Below, piece by piece: positions 51,626 to 63,451 of a stretch of 64,000 nucleotides of DNA. The translations under genes and the position numbers were made by a program. Location of the stretch: assembly GCA_029747585.1 (NCBI GenBank), contig JAPEVF010000231.1, forward strand, positions 1 through 64,000. Direction: 5' to 3'. The stretch is from Pleurotus djamor. Lineage: Eukaryota > Basidiomycota > Agaricomycetes > Agaricales > Pleurotaceae. How positions within the stretch are numbered: position 1 is the stretch's first letter; every line of letters starts with the position of its first letter. Under the pieces are notes generated by a model, which saw only the letters and a program-made list of their open reading frames with translations, was not told where the DNA came from and did no database searches.

Positions 51626-52535
51626 AGAATGGTCTTCTGCCTGTTTCCTCTCGCGTCTTGATCACACTGTTCGTTATGATGTTTGTTCCATGACCCTCGT
51701 CTCGTAATTATCGGATGTTTCTATCACGTCTTCGTTCGTCTTTCCTTGGCGTATCTCTTGGAGTGCGGCGCGCTTCCTGGTGATTTTTCCCTCCTTACCC
51801 TGTCTCCTCTTTCTTCTGTGTTTTGTCCTATCTGGTTATTTTGCCGGTCCCTTGGGAGAAATGGTGGTTCGGTGGTTGGCAAAGCTTTTGACCTCCAACC
51901 CATGTTTGTCTTTGGTAAGCCCTCTGTCGAATAGTCGGGTTGACTTTAACTGATATGCATTTGTGTAGCGATGGGTCATATGCCCTCACCGCTTCCGTTC
52001 CCTTGGGGAGCTAGCCTTTCGTTCCTTATTTGACCCTGCTATTAAGTATCCTGTCCTTCACTATCATACAGCACTCATATCTGTACATTACCACGCAATT
52101 ATTGGACTTGGTGGCACCTTTAGCTCTCTCTCTGTCCGGGCGGCCCGCCCCCTCCCCATCCCCAGGGATGTACTCCGTTCTCAACGACGGATATGTGACG
52201 GTTTCTCCGCAAGCTGTTGAAGTACGCTGATGACCACACAATTCATCGCATGGCGGCCCCTTCGTTTTCCACATACGAACTCTCGATGTCCGTGACAAGG
52301 CACTTCCTTTCCCTTTTGCGTCCCTTCGGTTGATCAAGACGAACGATGTGAACTTTGTTGGAAGGGTCGATGGCTATACTTGCGGCTAATCTGCGGTTTT
52401 TGCTACCACAGAACGTTTGGCTAAGCGGCTCGTCCTCCCACATGATGCATTAACATTTCCAGTCGAATTAGCCTTCCACCGGGACGCTTGCGTTGAGCAT
52501 CCTACGAGGCGCATTGTCGGCAGATTCCCTTCTTT
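51626..52535. other. Intergenic before the pectate lyase-like gene
   Basis: No gene supported; pyrimidine-rich near 51780-51850. Confidence 0.45.
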
Positions 52536-52540
52536 TATAA
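52536..52540 (+). promoter_or_regulatory. TATA box of pectate lyase-like gene
   Basis: TTTTATAAG 40 nt before the ATG at 52580. Confidence 0.5.
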
Positions 52541-52579
52541 GGGAGCTCATGAGACTGAGCTCTCTAACCTAGGTTCACA

Positions 52580-54111
52580 ATGGTTTCTCTATCCTACCTC
52601 TTGGGACGCACCCCCGCTGCTGCTGCATCGGCCAAGAAACGCTCTGTTCGTGGCTTTGCCTTTCTCCCAACCTTCTGCAATACTCACTTTTCTCGTAGAT
52701 CAAGGAGAAGCGTGCCACTGATATTTACGTATCAACCTCTGGGTCTGATTCCAATCCTGGGACACTTGCCTCTCCGCTCCTCACTATTCCTGCGGCGATA
52801 ACCAAGGCCAACGCTGGCGACACCATCTACCTGCGAGGAGGTACCTACTTCCCGTCGTCGACTATCCAGTTCAGCAAGAGTGGTACCTCTTCAGCGAGGT
52901 ATACCATCTCTAATTACAACAATGAACATGTGATCATCGATGGAGAGAACTTGCCTTAGTACGTCGTCATTCCTTCTTGTCTAATCGCCAATGCACTCAC
53001 ATATATCTTCTTTGACAGTACCCCAGGGGCGCTTGACTCCACGATTCCGGAGAATAATCGTGGCATTTTCCGTGTCACAGGCAGCTACTGGACATTTGTC
53101 GGGCTGGAGTTGATTCATGGACCCTACGGTATCTTCGCCAGGGGTGCCTCCAACAACATCTACAACCGCCTGGTCACGCGCGATAACTATGAGACTGGTT
53201 CGTGCCTCCCATATCTCTCATCTAATTTATCAGCTGATCCCCCTGTAAGGTCTTCACCTCCAAGGTGCCTCGAGCAACAACCAAATCATCAACGTAGATA
53301 GGTTAGTGCATCAGCGGCGTAGCGTATGTTCGAGGAAATGACGTTTTGCCAGCTATGGGAACCGTGATCCACGAAAGAACGGCGAAAGCGCAGACGGCAT
53401 CGGTATCAAGGAAGGTTCTGGCTCTGGAAATGTCATCCGAGGAACTCGGATGTGGAATAATGTAGATGATGGCCTTGATTTCTGGTATGCATCACAGATC
53501 GTCTTTATTCCTCCTCTAAATGCACGTTTTCAACCCAGGAAATTCGAATCGCCCGTCACCGTCGAAAACACGTACGCTTGGGGCAATGGGTTCAATCGCT
53601 GGGGATTCACGCCTTTCGAGGGTGATGGTAATGGATTCAAACTTGTGAGGACGGTCCCCCAAGAGTGTGCGCCTGTGCTGACTGGTCATAGGGTGGAGGC
53701 GGTACAGCTTCCGTTGCCCACGTCGTCAAGAACTCAGTGGCCTTCCTCAACGCAAAGCACGGCTACACCGACAACTCTCAAAAAGGGAACATGGTTATCA
53801 CCTCCAATACGGCGTTCAACAACCAAAATGATGGGTTTTTCTTCAAGTCGTCCTCGGCCACGCTTACCAAGAACATTGCTGGTGTTAATCGTGTCAACCA
53901 GGCCAGTCTCTCCGGTGTCACCCACAGTGGAAACTCGTGGAATTCTGGAGGCACCTGGAGCAACTCCAGCTTTGCCTCTGTTAGTAGTTCAACGTTGACT
54001 GGAGCTAGGGCTAGCAATGGGAGCATTGTCGCCACCAATTTCCTCACTCCAACAGCGAGTGCACCGTCGACAACGATTGGAGCTAGGATATGGGGGATTG
54101 GACCACTTTAG
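52580..54111 (+). CDS. Right-handed beta-helix polysaccharide lyase (pectate lyase family 9 type)
   Basis: Exons 52580-52645, 52699-52958, 53019-53197, 53250-53301, 53353-53484, 53539-53644 and 53692-54111; 1215 nt, 404 aa. PL9-like enzymes cleave pectate by beta-elimination with calcium. Signs: the entry DIYVSTSGSDSNPGTLASP, IYLRGGTY, the Asp cluster NVDDGLDFW (calcium site) and DGNGFKLGGG with the conserved Lys, where the catalytic base lies in this family. Repeating Asn-rich coils (NTAFNNQNDGFFF) fit the beta-helix. The N-terminus (MVSLSYLLGRTPAAAASAKKR) is a poor signal peptide with a KR site near residue 34, so either secretion uses an atypical leader or the true first exon is elsewhere. 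The expected place of action is the host plant wall or litter. Confidence 0.87.
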
Positions 54112-55892
54112 GTATCGACTATCGACGTGCTGGGCATTTTCATAGAAATTGTGCTGACTCCATGTTCATCTTTTTCGGTTGTGACTGAGAAAGAGCTATC
54201 CCACGATCATTAAGTATTGCCTACTATGTAGGTAAGTAGTTGAATTCAGAATTGATTCTTGGTTCCGGTACACTACTCGCTAGGGCTGAGGAGTGAATAT
54301 TTGTTTGTCCACATCATAGGCGATCTACAGGAAATAACGAGACTGTGAAGTAGCGCTACCCAGTACTTACTTCGTCCTGAACGGTTACTGAATCGTCCCT
54401 GTCACGGCCAGTCACATCAGCGTTTTGGCAGCGCTTCAAACATTGAGGCTCCGACTGAGCTTGGTCGAAGCGTGATGCAAATCTGAAAAAGTCAACTCGT
54501 TCGCCGCAAATTTCTCGCTATATTTCTACTATAGGGCCATCAAGACATGCAAGGAAGACTTGCATAAATATTTATGGGATTTTAGGGCGAGGGACGGAGT
54601 GTCTATAGCCAGAGGACGAAGTAACGGAAAGGACGACTCGGAAGTAGTGGGTGGCGATAGTATATTTATCCTTGAACGCTGTGGTTCCCTCCTCTCCCTT
54701 CATAACTTTACCACCTGCTTCTTCAAGTTCAGATTTAAAGGATTGGTGGAATGTGTACCAGACACATACAAGGATCCGTCTTCAGCGTCCCGGACCTACA
54801 AGGAACAAATTGAGTTTCTTCCGATTGATAGAGAATCACCGGCACCAACGGACCTCGCAATGGGAAACTCGCAGGCGACCTTGGGCTACGAGGGAAGTAG
54901 AGACTAGGCGAAGCCTTGTACCGCTTTCAAAGAAAATCTAAATCAATTCCCAGAGTCCTCACTTGATACGTTGAAACCCTCACATTGGTGCTGCACGGTG
55001 CCAGATAATGTTCATGGCTTGGGAAACTCCCATGCCATCGTGCCCATTGTCGGTCGCAATGGCACACACTGCTGTTATAGATGCGCTTGCCATAATGGCT
55101 AGGTGAGATGCTAAGATGATTACCCAACGTCACCGTAACACTCACACGTCAATGAGATAGGCAGCACAAGAACCCGAGAGAATGTCTAATATGTTGGCCA
55201 TCTCTAGAGTCGCTCCGTTCATCGAGTGTTTCAATGGTTCGGATTTCCAAGGTACTCACTCACCTTGAGTCACTTCGACCTCAATGATCGTTTGTCCTTG
55301 ACGACTACCATGAGAGCTGAATTCATTGGCTTCAACAAGCCTCATTTCCCGCCTAACCTGACTGCCCCACCGAACATGACCCTTGGTGCCTCGATCCAGA
55401 CCCACTAAGAGTTCCATCTTGATATCGTCTGGAACGTTTCCCTTTACCTTAGCGATCTCGAATTTGGGTGCGAGCATTGGGTATAGAGGAGGTGCTTGCG
55501 CGAGTTTAAACGCTGAACACTATGAAAGTCGGGTGGGGGTTCTTTTGAAGCTGTTGATGCGAAAGTAAGACTGACTAGTCCTTCCGTAAGCCGAGGGTCC
55601 TTCCATCGTGAGTGGAGACGGATGCGAAGTCACACCCGAAGCATATACTTTTTTGGAAAGGAAGACAAAAGGTGCATGAGAATGGCAATGAAACTGCACG
55701 TTGCAGAAGCTTACGGTGGACACGCGGCGTGTCACTAAACCTTCATTGACCGTGAACGGGTTGACAACATTGAACCACCGCGAGGGGGACAAGGGCATAA
55801 GTATCATTTTCGCTATTAAGCTGTGAAATAATATTAAGACAATGCAATGGGTATCATAGTACGAGTACATCACAATTACAACTTTCCATTCA
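54112..55892. other. 1.8-kb stretch without a recognised gene
   Basis: No supported gene. Two frames deserve note: 54560-54907 (+, 115 codons) and 55256-55477 (-, 73 codons, ending just before a GTGAGT donor). Neither shows a family motif, and splice partners could not be found. Confidence 0.4.
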
Positions 55893-57458
55893 TCAAACCG
55901 ATTCATCAAACCGAAGTGCTCGTGTATCAGACTTGTACGTTGGTGGAGTGGGTCTGGGCAGGTCACGCTCTGCGTACATTGAGACGATCTTGGCCCCATT
56001 GACGTTGAATGAATTGCGCCGTCCGGCATCACCGTCAAAGGTTGCGTTATGACGGGAAACATCTGCCCAAAGGGTGGCGCCATCTCGGGAGGCGATAATA
56101 TGGCCAGTGTAAGTCGCGGAATACTGGACGCGAGCATTCAAGGCAACCATTAGGGTGTTGGCATACCTGAATTCAAGCAGTGAGTAAGAGTAAGCATTGT
56201 GAGAGGAGAACTAAGTTCACAATCTACCGAGGAGGATGAAGCTGCAGGGGATGGGTTGAGAATGACAAAGTTTGCACAGAAGAGATGTCGACGTACAACA
56301 TATAATGGATGTTATTAGTCGGCATCGTTCGCCATAGGATCAGCTGGATCAAGGAGCCAACGGCCACCAAGATATTACTCTCTGCGACGAGGCCCAACAG
56401 TCCAACGGGATCGGTGTTCAGAGTGGATTTCAGCAATGTCTAGGTAAGAACAGTGAGCACATGATAAGATACAGCTTTAGGACGCCAACTTACCATCGCA
56501 ATGATAATGGATGCAATAAGCGTGTTGCAAACAAATGCGCTAGCGATGCCTAACTGGAGGAAGTTCAATCCTGGGCTGGCGTCGAAGGGGTAATTCAGGG
56601 GGTACTTACATCGACGATCGAAGTGTAGGATTGGAACTGCTCTGGCGTGCGGCCGTTTGCGAGAGTCTACGCGGACCGTCGGTCATTTCGAATTTCGAAA
56701 AGGGTAGCGGAAGGCCTTGCTTACTCCAATGCATGCATAGTAGGTGGCGAAGAGCTGAAGGAAAGATGTCTAGATAGAATCATTATTAGCTGGCATTTTT
56801 CAGTGGGTCGGAGCGTTCACAACTCACTATGACAACTGGTATTGACACCCACAACCGCTTAGAAGCTCTGAAGATTCTCCAAGCAAAGAACACTTGGGCA
56901 GCCGGAGCCACTGGGGATTGATGATCAGGATAGAGGTGAACCAAGATGTAGATGGACAGGCTTACCCAGTCCGTCAATGAGAGGTATGACATACCATGTC
57001 CAATGGTATGCCTGCAGTGAATCGGTATTCCCCCAGTTCGTCCCAAACAGATCCCATGCACCAACGGATGAGATGACTGTTGCTGTAAATTCCAACAAGC
57101 ACACTCCCCACGCTAGAGGCGATGTGTCAAGATGTGGTTATGGAATGATTTTGAGAGTAGAAGATCGGTACCTAGAGCTTTGTAACCGATCGGGTCCTTG
57201 GGGAATCGTGTATTGTAGAACGCTAAAGGAGGTCAGTACTTTCACTTGGAGCAACGATGAGGTCGACTTACATAGCTGCAAGACGAAGATCCCAAAAAGG
57301 ATGAAACCGAGCTCGTAACCCAATGCCTACAGCAATTTGAGATTGCGTCCGACCAACGATAAACCGTGTACGCCTACCAGTGGGCCTGTTCTGCAAGGCC
57401 CGTAAGTAAAAGGGATCCTTCTGGTTGAATTTGATACTTACATCGTGGGGGCGGCCAT
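55893..57458 (-). CDS. DUF6534-type multi-pass membrane protein, copy D
   Basis: Start 57458 (MAAPTI); after a phase-2 intron the second exon gives TGPL, then ALGYELGFILFGIFVLQL. Later exons read AQVFFAWRIFRASKRLWVSI, LAESNILVAVGSLIQLILW and the last exon from about 56168, YANTLMVALNARVQYSATYTG (DUF6534 signature), ending with a polar tail RDLPRPTPPTYKSDTRALRF. The stop is at 55893. The first exon is shorter than in copies B and C. An N lies upstream at 57479. It is more distant from B and C than they are from each other. Membrane location is inferred from the hydrophobic pattern; function unknown. Confidence 0.8.
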
Positions 57459-58064
57459 CGTTTAGGTTCGGAGGGGGGNTAACGCGTAAGAGGTGGAGGG
57501 GCTGCTTATCAGTCGTGGCTTTTATAAGGTAAGGAGATCGCTCTCGGAGTAACGAAATAGTGCCATGCTGAGGCAGCGGGTGGTGCGTATATCAAACATC
57601 TCCATGCGCATAAAACGCAATCGGGAAATATCTAAAACGTTTCAAACCGGTTTTCACGTAAGTACTTGAGGATCAGGTGGAGATCGTGTGGCCGAGTTAT
57701 TTTTNGTTCTGTGTCTGTGGACTTTTCAACGACGTGCTCTCAGATACTGTCCTGGAAAATTGGTGATGTCGATGAGCGGTTGAGCACGGATTCGGGCTTC
57801 GGGCAGGAGGAAAGGCTTGACGGTGATTATGCGATGTCAGTTATGTTGCGACACTCAGGCGGAGAAAACAGTCGCCTATGTCCAACCGCCCATCAGTGAT
57901 GGCGTTTCGAGGGGTACAGAGACCCCCGGGGCTTCTTTGTCAAGGCGATTTGCGAGCGAAAAGACGGAACAGCTTGGGCAAGGTACGCATGCTTGAGATA
58001 ACAATAGCTTTCGGGTATATAACGTGGCCCAGTGAGGGCAATACTAAACGTAGGTAATACTCAT
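57459..58064. other. Intergenic between DUF6534-D and HET gene
   Basis: No gene. Contains the TATA box of copy D and an N at 57705. Confidence 0.4.
57520..57526 (-). promoter_or_regulatory. TATA box of DUF6534 copy D
   Basis: Minus-strand TATAAAA 62-68 nt before the ATG at 57458. Confidence 0.5.
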
Positions 58065-60700
58065 CTAGATGATCGTGATGCCGCCCATCGTAGAGAAGGC
58101 AAAAAGATCGGCCATAACGGCGGCTTGAGGACCCCATACATCAAAGCATGCGATCCGCTCAAACTTGCCTACTTCGAACTTGGATTCGGCAAGCAAGAGA
58201 TACGAAGACCAGCGCGCGCCGTCGAAGCCTTGGTCGAAGACTTCGACGAGTTCAGCGGCCAGTGGAGGGGCAGAAGTGTTGTCTAGGGTTTTCCTCTCGA
58301 TGTTGCATGGTGCACTAATTCCGGTCATGATGCCGCCAGCAGGAGGTAACCAGTCCTTTGTGCCTAGTAGGAGTACAACCAGGCCACTGGGATCACAACC
58401 CCGCTCGCGAGTGACAGTCTGTATATCGTCTGGTTGAATTTCAATCCAAAAGCCTTCGTCACGGTAACTGAGTACCGACAGATCACTGATGGTATTGTCA
58501 GCGAAGCCGAGCTGCATGATGTTCAGACTTATGTCTGTAACCATGTAGCCACGAAGAGTGACATGACCTGCGACAACCTGACCAGTTGGTTCATCCGCAA
58601 TTCTGGGTGTCGTCTTCGCCTCCAGGATCTCCACGTAGCTTTTGAAAGGTGTTGCAGGGTAGCAGATGAGATAAGAGATGGGTCCTTTCAAGTGTGCCCA
58701 ACTCCAAGATGGAGCGACATAACCATCGGTGCGGTGCCAATCCTCCTTTCGGCTACGTTCCCGCGCAATCTTGAACCACTCTTCTGCGTTGTCTTCATCG
58801 GCTTCCACAACAAGCTTCGCCGCGGCTTCCATCTCAGCGTTTGCCTTCATGAAAGCTTCCAGATCGTACTTAGTTGGCGGCTTCCAGGCCAACTGAGCAG
58901 CGAGATCGCCTCGCCAGAGACCGGCAAGATACTCTTCTTCATGCCCCTCTCCCATGAAGTCCACTATGATCTGGTGGAAGCGACGAACAAGGCCCTCGAG
59001 GGCGAGGAGTTTATCCGTCTCGAATGTCAATGTGCGCTTGGAGTATGCACGGACAAGTACACGCCAATGCTCGTAGACACGATCCAGGCTGCTCAGTCGA
59101 CCAGGTGTAAGGGGTCTACGCGACAGATTGGACTCGCGACGGCACTCGCATTCCGTTAGAGTATTGCACTCCCAAACGAGTTCGTCGGAAGTGAAATGGA
59201 GGACACGCCGGCTCATCAGCCGCTCCTGCATCGTCCATCCACGTCGGTCTATTGCTTGGTCGTTCGAGCCTACCCGATTTTCCAAGCCTGGATGCGATGT
59301 TGGGTGGCGAAGGAAGAACCCAGTTTCCCTTCCATCCGGACCGCGATATCGTTTGTACTCGAAGTTGGAGTAGGTCTGGTTCGCGCAGAACAGACCTTCG
59401 GACGCTGATCGAGCGGCATCCGCACTGAGAGTCAGAGCAGCACCGGAGTAAATTTCGCACATAAGCGCAGCTTGATGTGCCCAGTCATTGCCAGAGTCCT
59501 GAATAATGCAAAGGCGGTCGACCCAAATATACCGTAGCCCTAACTCCCTCGTCACTCTGATGGCGTCACGTATCGTTGGGGGGAGGTCTTCAATGGCGAT
59601 GCCTTGTTCTTGGTGGGAGTTTAGATTGTGGGTGGAGGTGAAAAGGCCAGGATTGCCAGGGCCCCAGCAGTAGCTGAGCGTGGCGTATTGCCCTTCGATC
59701 TGGTGCATGCTGTGGAGGTAGACTCGAGAACGATCTGAACCTTTCAGATCCAACACTCGTATCGGACGATTACTCGTTGAGCGATCGTGGTGCTCAGCAC
59801 ACGTCTTGTGGTGTTTGATGCAGTTCTCGAGCCACATCTTGGCAAGCTGAAGAGACTCAGCACTACCTGAGTTTTCGTGGACAAGAGTGACCAATTCATC
59901 TTCGATGCCAACGGGAAGCTCGTGAGAATGATCTACAAACAAAGGATCAGGATGACTGGTGTGATAAGCCATGAACGGGGGGACTGACCAAGGGCCACAT
60001 AGACCTCTAACTCTGCCTCCTGATCGGCTACGTTGGAAGTCACCGATACGTACGGACGCCCCCGAATTTCGATGTCCTTCACCGTCTCTTTGGTTTGAAC
60101 GACAGCAAACCCATAGCAGTTTCGCTGTGGCTTCCTGAGGCGGATGATGACTTTCGTGTCATCACTGGGTGCCCACGATTCGGAGGGAGGATATTGCAGC
60201 AAAGAAGTCCATACGAAGGTACAGAATCCACAGCGCCCTTTCTCCGATATTCGTTGGAAGGTTTGAGCTGTAGCTGAGATCTCTCTGTATGGTCCTCTGA
60301 ACGTGTCTCCCGAGTGAAGCTCCAGAGGTGCGACGTCCCGACATACAGCACACGCAGTTGGGGGTATCTGCACCAGGGTATGCGATGGGTCATGATCAAT
60401 CCCTTGACCTGGCGTCGCGATGCAGGTTGAACAGAAGTCTATTTCTCCTGGCGGACAGTCGATGCAGCAATAGCGAAGCCCTGTAATATTCGCCTTCGCT
60501 TCCGAGCGCCGACATTGAGAACCATCGCACCAGACGCCTTGGTGAATGGGAGGATCCAGCGGAACGCGATCTTCATTGGAGTCTTCGAGGGCGTGAAGAG
60601 GATTGGAAACGTCTTCAGGTGGATCCTGTAGCGCTACTAGAGCTGCTCTGTGAAATGGAATGGATAGTGTGCGTTGGATGAGGCTGGTATAACCGTCCAT
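58065..60700 (-). CDS. HET-domain protein with N-terminal ZZ-type zinc finger
   Basis: Two exons, 60700-59989 and 59932-58065, split by a 56-nt intron (GTCAGT...TTGTAG); 2580 nt, 859 aa. HET domains occur in fungal allorecognition proteins that trigger cell death after fusion of unlike mycelia, and resemble TIR domains. The three HET blocks are clear: YATLSYCWGPGNPGLF, then YIWVDRLCIIQDSGNDWAHQ with MCEIYSGAALTLSA, then RRGWTMQERLMSRRVLHFT with LVWECNT. Before them a Cys/His cluster (WCDGSQCR, YCCIDCPPGEIDFCSTCI, HDPSHTLVQI, residues about 57-113) has the spacing of a ZZ finger, usually a protein-binding module. The first ATG is at 60700; the frame extends two codons up without one. The C-terminal ~350 residues match no family I know. 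No NACHT or repeat domain follows. Confidence 0.9.
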
Positions 60701-61375
60701 CAGCAAAAGTTGGAATGCTGTTTGTCAGTAGGACGCACTCAGTTATAAACCAGACATGCGAGACGCACTGCCTTGCGCGCGCAGGATCGACGTCGTAAGC
60801 AGGTTACGCAACGTGGTAATGGGCACTGGGGTAGCATCCGTTGACCCGAAGCACTGCATGCATCCAAGCTGCGGATCCAAACTGATGGTGCAGTCAAAGA
60901 GAGAGCATTGTCGCGCGACTTGGAAGATTCATCAGGACATTGCCTATCTGGTCTCCTAGAACGTCGTCGACATGACCGTTTGGTGTCAAGCATTGATGCT
61001 GAGCGGTGTGAAAAGGTAGCGCATTCCATTCGTCTTTTATGCGTTATCGTTGGTCGGAATGAAAGTGAAAGTGAGACCTCGAAGGATGGTCGTCGGATGG
61101 CCGAAGGGAGTGACATTGGTACCGTGAGAATCATTCTTCTCACGATCAGATCAAAGGTTGGCCTGTCTATGTGCACAACTGTTGACTTGGTCAAGTAATG
61201 GTCTCCATACAAACCCAACAGTGTTTTACCGATGAATTCTCATCACAGCATCACAGGGTCCACATGATGAGTAGACTCGCCATGGGCTCTGGAGAAACAC
61301 ATCTTTCCTTCTCCCCTTCACTCAGAGGGCTCAAGTGCCGCCAGCGGTCGCTGTCTTCCCCATTCCGTACGAAGC
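60701..61375. promoter_or_regulatory. Divergent upstream region, HET gene and receptor-like copy 1
   Basis: No gene. A TATA-like TTTATAA on the minus strand (60743-60749) lies about 45 nt before the HET start. The part next to 61375 shares tctcatcacagcatca and gccgccagcggt with the region before receptor-like copy 2. Confidence 0.45.
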
Positions 61376-62844
61376 ATGGCTGGCCTGCTAAACAATGTTC
61401 GGGAGCTTGGTGAGTAGGATAATGAGCTCGAAAATGGCATAAAATTCTTACGTTCTTGCAGAACCTAGTGGTCATCACCCCAACGTTCCTTTAATCGCAA
61501 TCTTCGACCTTACACAAATCCTTGGATATCTACTTCTCATGGCCATCGTACTTACTGCTTGGCTTTCAAAGTCCATTCGACGTTCGCCAGCTTGGTACAA
61601 TTTCCTCATAACCTGGATGATATCCTGCGTGTCGTATCTGGTTACCCTCGGTCAGCAAACTGGATCGCATCCTCATTTCGGGATATGTTTACTGCAGTCG
61701 ATGTTGATATACGCTGCACCCGCCATGTAAGTCTGCATTTTCGATGGGCATATATCGCTCTACTGACTCGCACCAGTACTGTCTCCGCCGGGCTTGCGTT
61801 TTCCGTTGAAGTGAGTCGCACGGTGTGCATCCTCAGCCACCATTTTCATCGACATCCACTTCTTAGATGTGGCGCATAGTAACGCGCGCAACCTCTGATA
61901 GGCACACGGAATCTCCCAGAATGGATGTCTTCGTTGGTATCGTTTCACCTTTCCCATGATCCCCGTCTGAAATTCACATTTGCTAGCTAATTGTCGCCCC
62001 ATATATTGTCCACCTCGCCATTTGTATGGAGGTTCTTGCGGTATAGTTCTCCACTTTGCTTGAAATCCGACTAGTTATAACTTACGTTCGCTGTCTTAGA
62101 TTGGATTGTCAGATCGGTCACTGGTCGCCCGGGATGAAACCTTCATGTTCTGCCACCTCACCTCTGGTACACCGTAAGTCTTAACCTCCAATATAGCGCA
62201 ATGACCATCTTACCCTTTCTGTAGGTCTCTCATCACTGCCTGTGTGGTCATACTATCGATTGTGGTTGCTGTTGGCTTCCTAAGTGAGTAACTACCCGAT
62301 CCCAATTCGACTTTCTGGTTTACCATCCAGCCTCTTCTCAGCCTCGACGGCTATTCATTTACGAAAACACTGGTCAGCCTTTCGGCTCCTACAGGCAAGA
62401 CAAGTAGTCAATATCCACAAGATGGTTATTCGCTTCGGAATCTTTACCATCTTGCCAACGCTTGGTTTGATGTAAGTCTATGATTTATCGCCCCCCAGTC
62501 ACTCCTTCATGTAGATGTTTTTTCCCAGTCTGTCGGTCACGCAGGTAACGGCGAAATTGACTGGTGAAGCTGACAGTATCCTTACTATTGCTGTCGGAAC
62601 CCGTACGTCACTCAACTTTTTCATGCTCAAGTGTCAATACCCACTCCGCGACGTACCCAGTCCCGTTGGGAGCGGCTTTGATCTTCGGGACGCAAGTGGT
62701 GAGATCCCACGCACCGGATGCCTCTTTACCTCGCTGAATTGACCTTACTAGGACCTGATCCATGCGTGGATGTTCTGGAAATGGAAAAAGGACGACGCAG
62801 TCCCCAACTCTTCCATCGCTAAGACACCCAATGATACCGTCTAG
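61376..62844 (+). CDS. Seven-helix receptor-like membrane protein, copy 1
   Basis: About twelve short exons. Start 61376 (MAGLLNNVRELG), then 61463-61726 (VPLIAIFDLTQILGYLLLMA, TAWLSKSIRRSPAWYNFLIT, HFGICLLQSMLIYAAPA), 61777-61810 (ITVSAGLAFSVE), 61867-61932 (MWRIVTRAT...), 61987-62040 (LIVAPYIVHLAICMEVLA), 62100-62173, 62225-62283 (ITACVVILSIVVAVGFL), 62342-62471 (MVIRFGIFTILPTLGL) and short ones to DLIHAWMFWKWKKDDAV, stop 62842-62844. Hydrophobic spans give seven helices with a short extracellular N-terminus and a WKWKKDDA cytosolic tail. The layout is receptor-like, as in an agaricomycete family with the LLQSMLIYAAP motif, but no ligand or G-protein link is known, and it is not clearly STE3. 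Exon borders after 62480 are less certain. Confidence 0.75.
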
Positions 62845-63451
62845 CTTCGAGACTGTTTTATCTAACAGCGTCTACAATCACTCCTTCACACACTTCTTTG
62901 ACCATAAATACCTTTCTTGGCACTGATAGCTACAACTATCTCTGGAGATGGGAGAGTCCCCTCAAATGTACTTATAATGGCCGACCTTGTAGATCAGTCG
63001 CCGAGCTTTTGTAATTGATACTATTGTAGGATGGCGAATGTACGAAATACTTGGCCTGACTTCTATCAGTCCTTGACGCACACCAGAATCCCGACGATCC
63101 TCTCATTTTTCTAACCCCTGATCGATATCCCTTTACCATCCCCTGGACAGGGTTCAACTTTTACTCCCAGTCTATCACCATGTCCACGACCAGTAAGCTC
63201 AACGACGTCGCCGTTCTTTTCCTTCTCGCGTCAACAAAGCAGTATGGTACTGTCGCGGCAACAATTGATGAGCTACTTCCATGATCTCATCACAGCATCA
63301 ATTGTTCGTGGGTCCTGACCATCAATGCATCAGTACTGAGGGGAGCCACCTCGGTGCGAGGCTCTAGCAGCTTCCTTTCCACCTACACGGAGGCCTCATT
63401 TTACGCTTTCAGCGCCGCCAGCGGTGGCCTCTTTTTTTNCTTTTGCGACGA
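62845..63451. other. Spacer between the two receptor-like copies
   Basis: No gene; a 37-codon frame at 63180 (MSTTSKLNDVAVLFLLAS) has a hydrophobic run but no further support. N at 63439. Confidence 0.4.

Noticed and set aside
58434..59159. 241-codon plus-strand frame
   Set aside because: Antisense to the HET exon; no motif, whereas the minus strand has all HET blocks.
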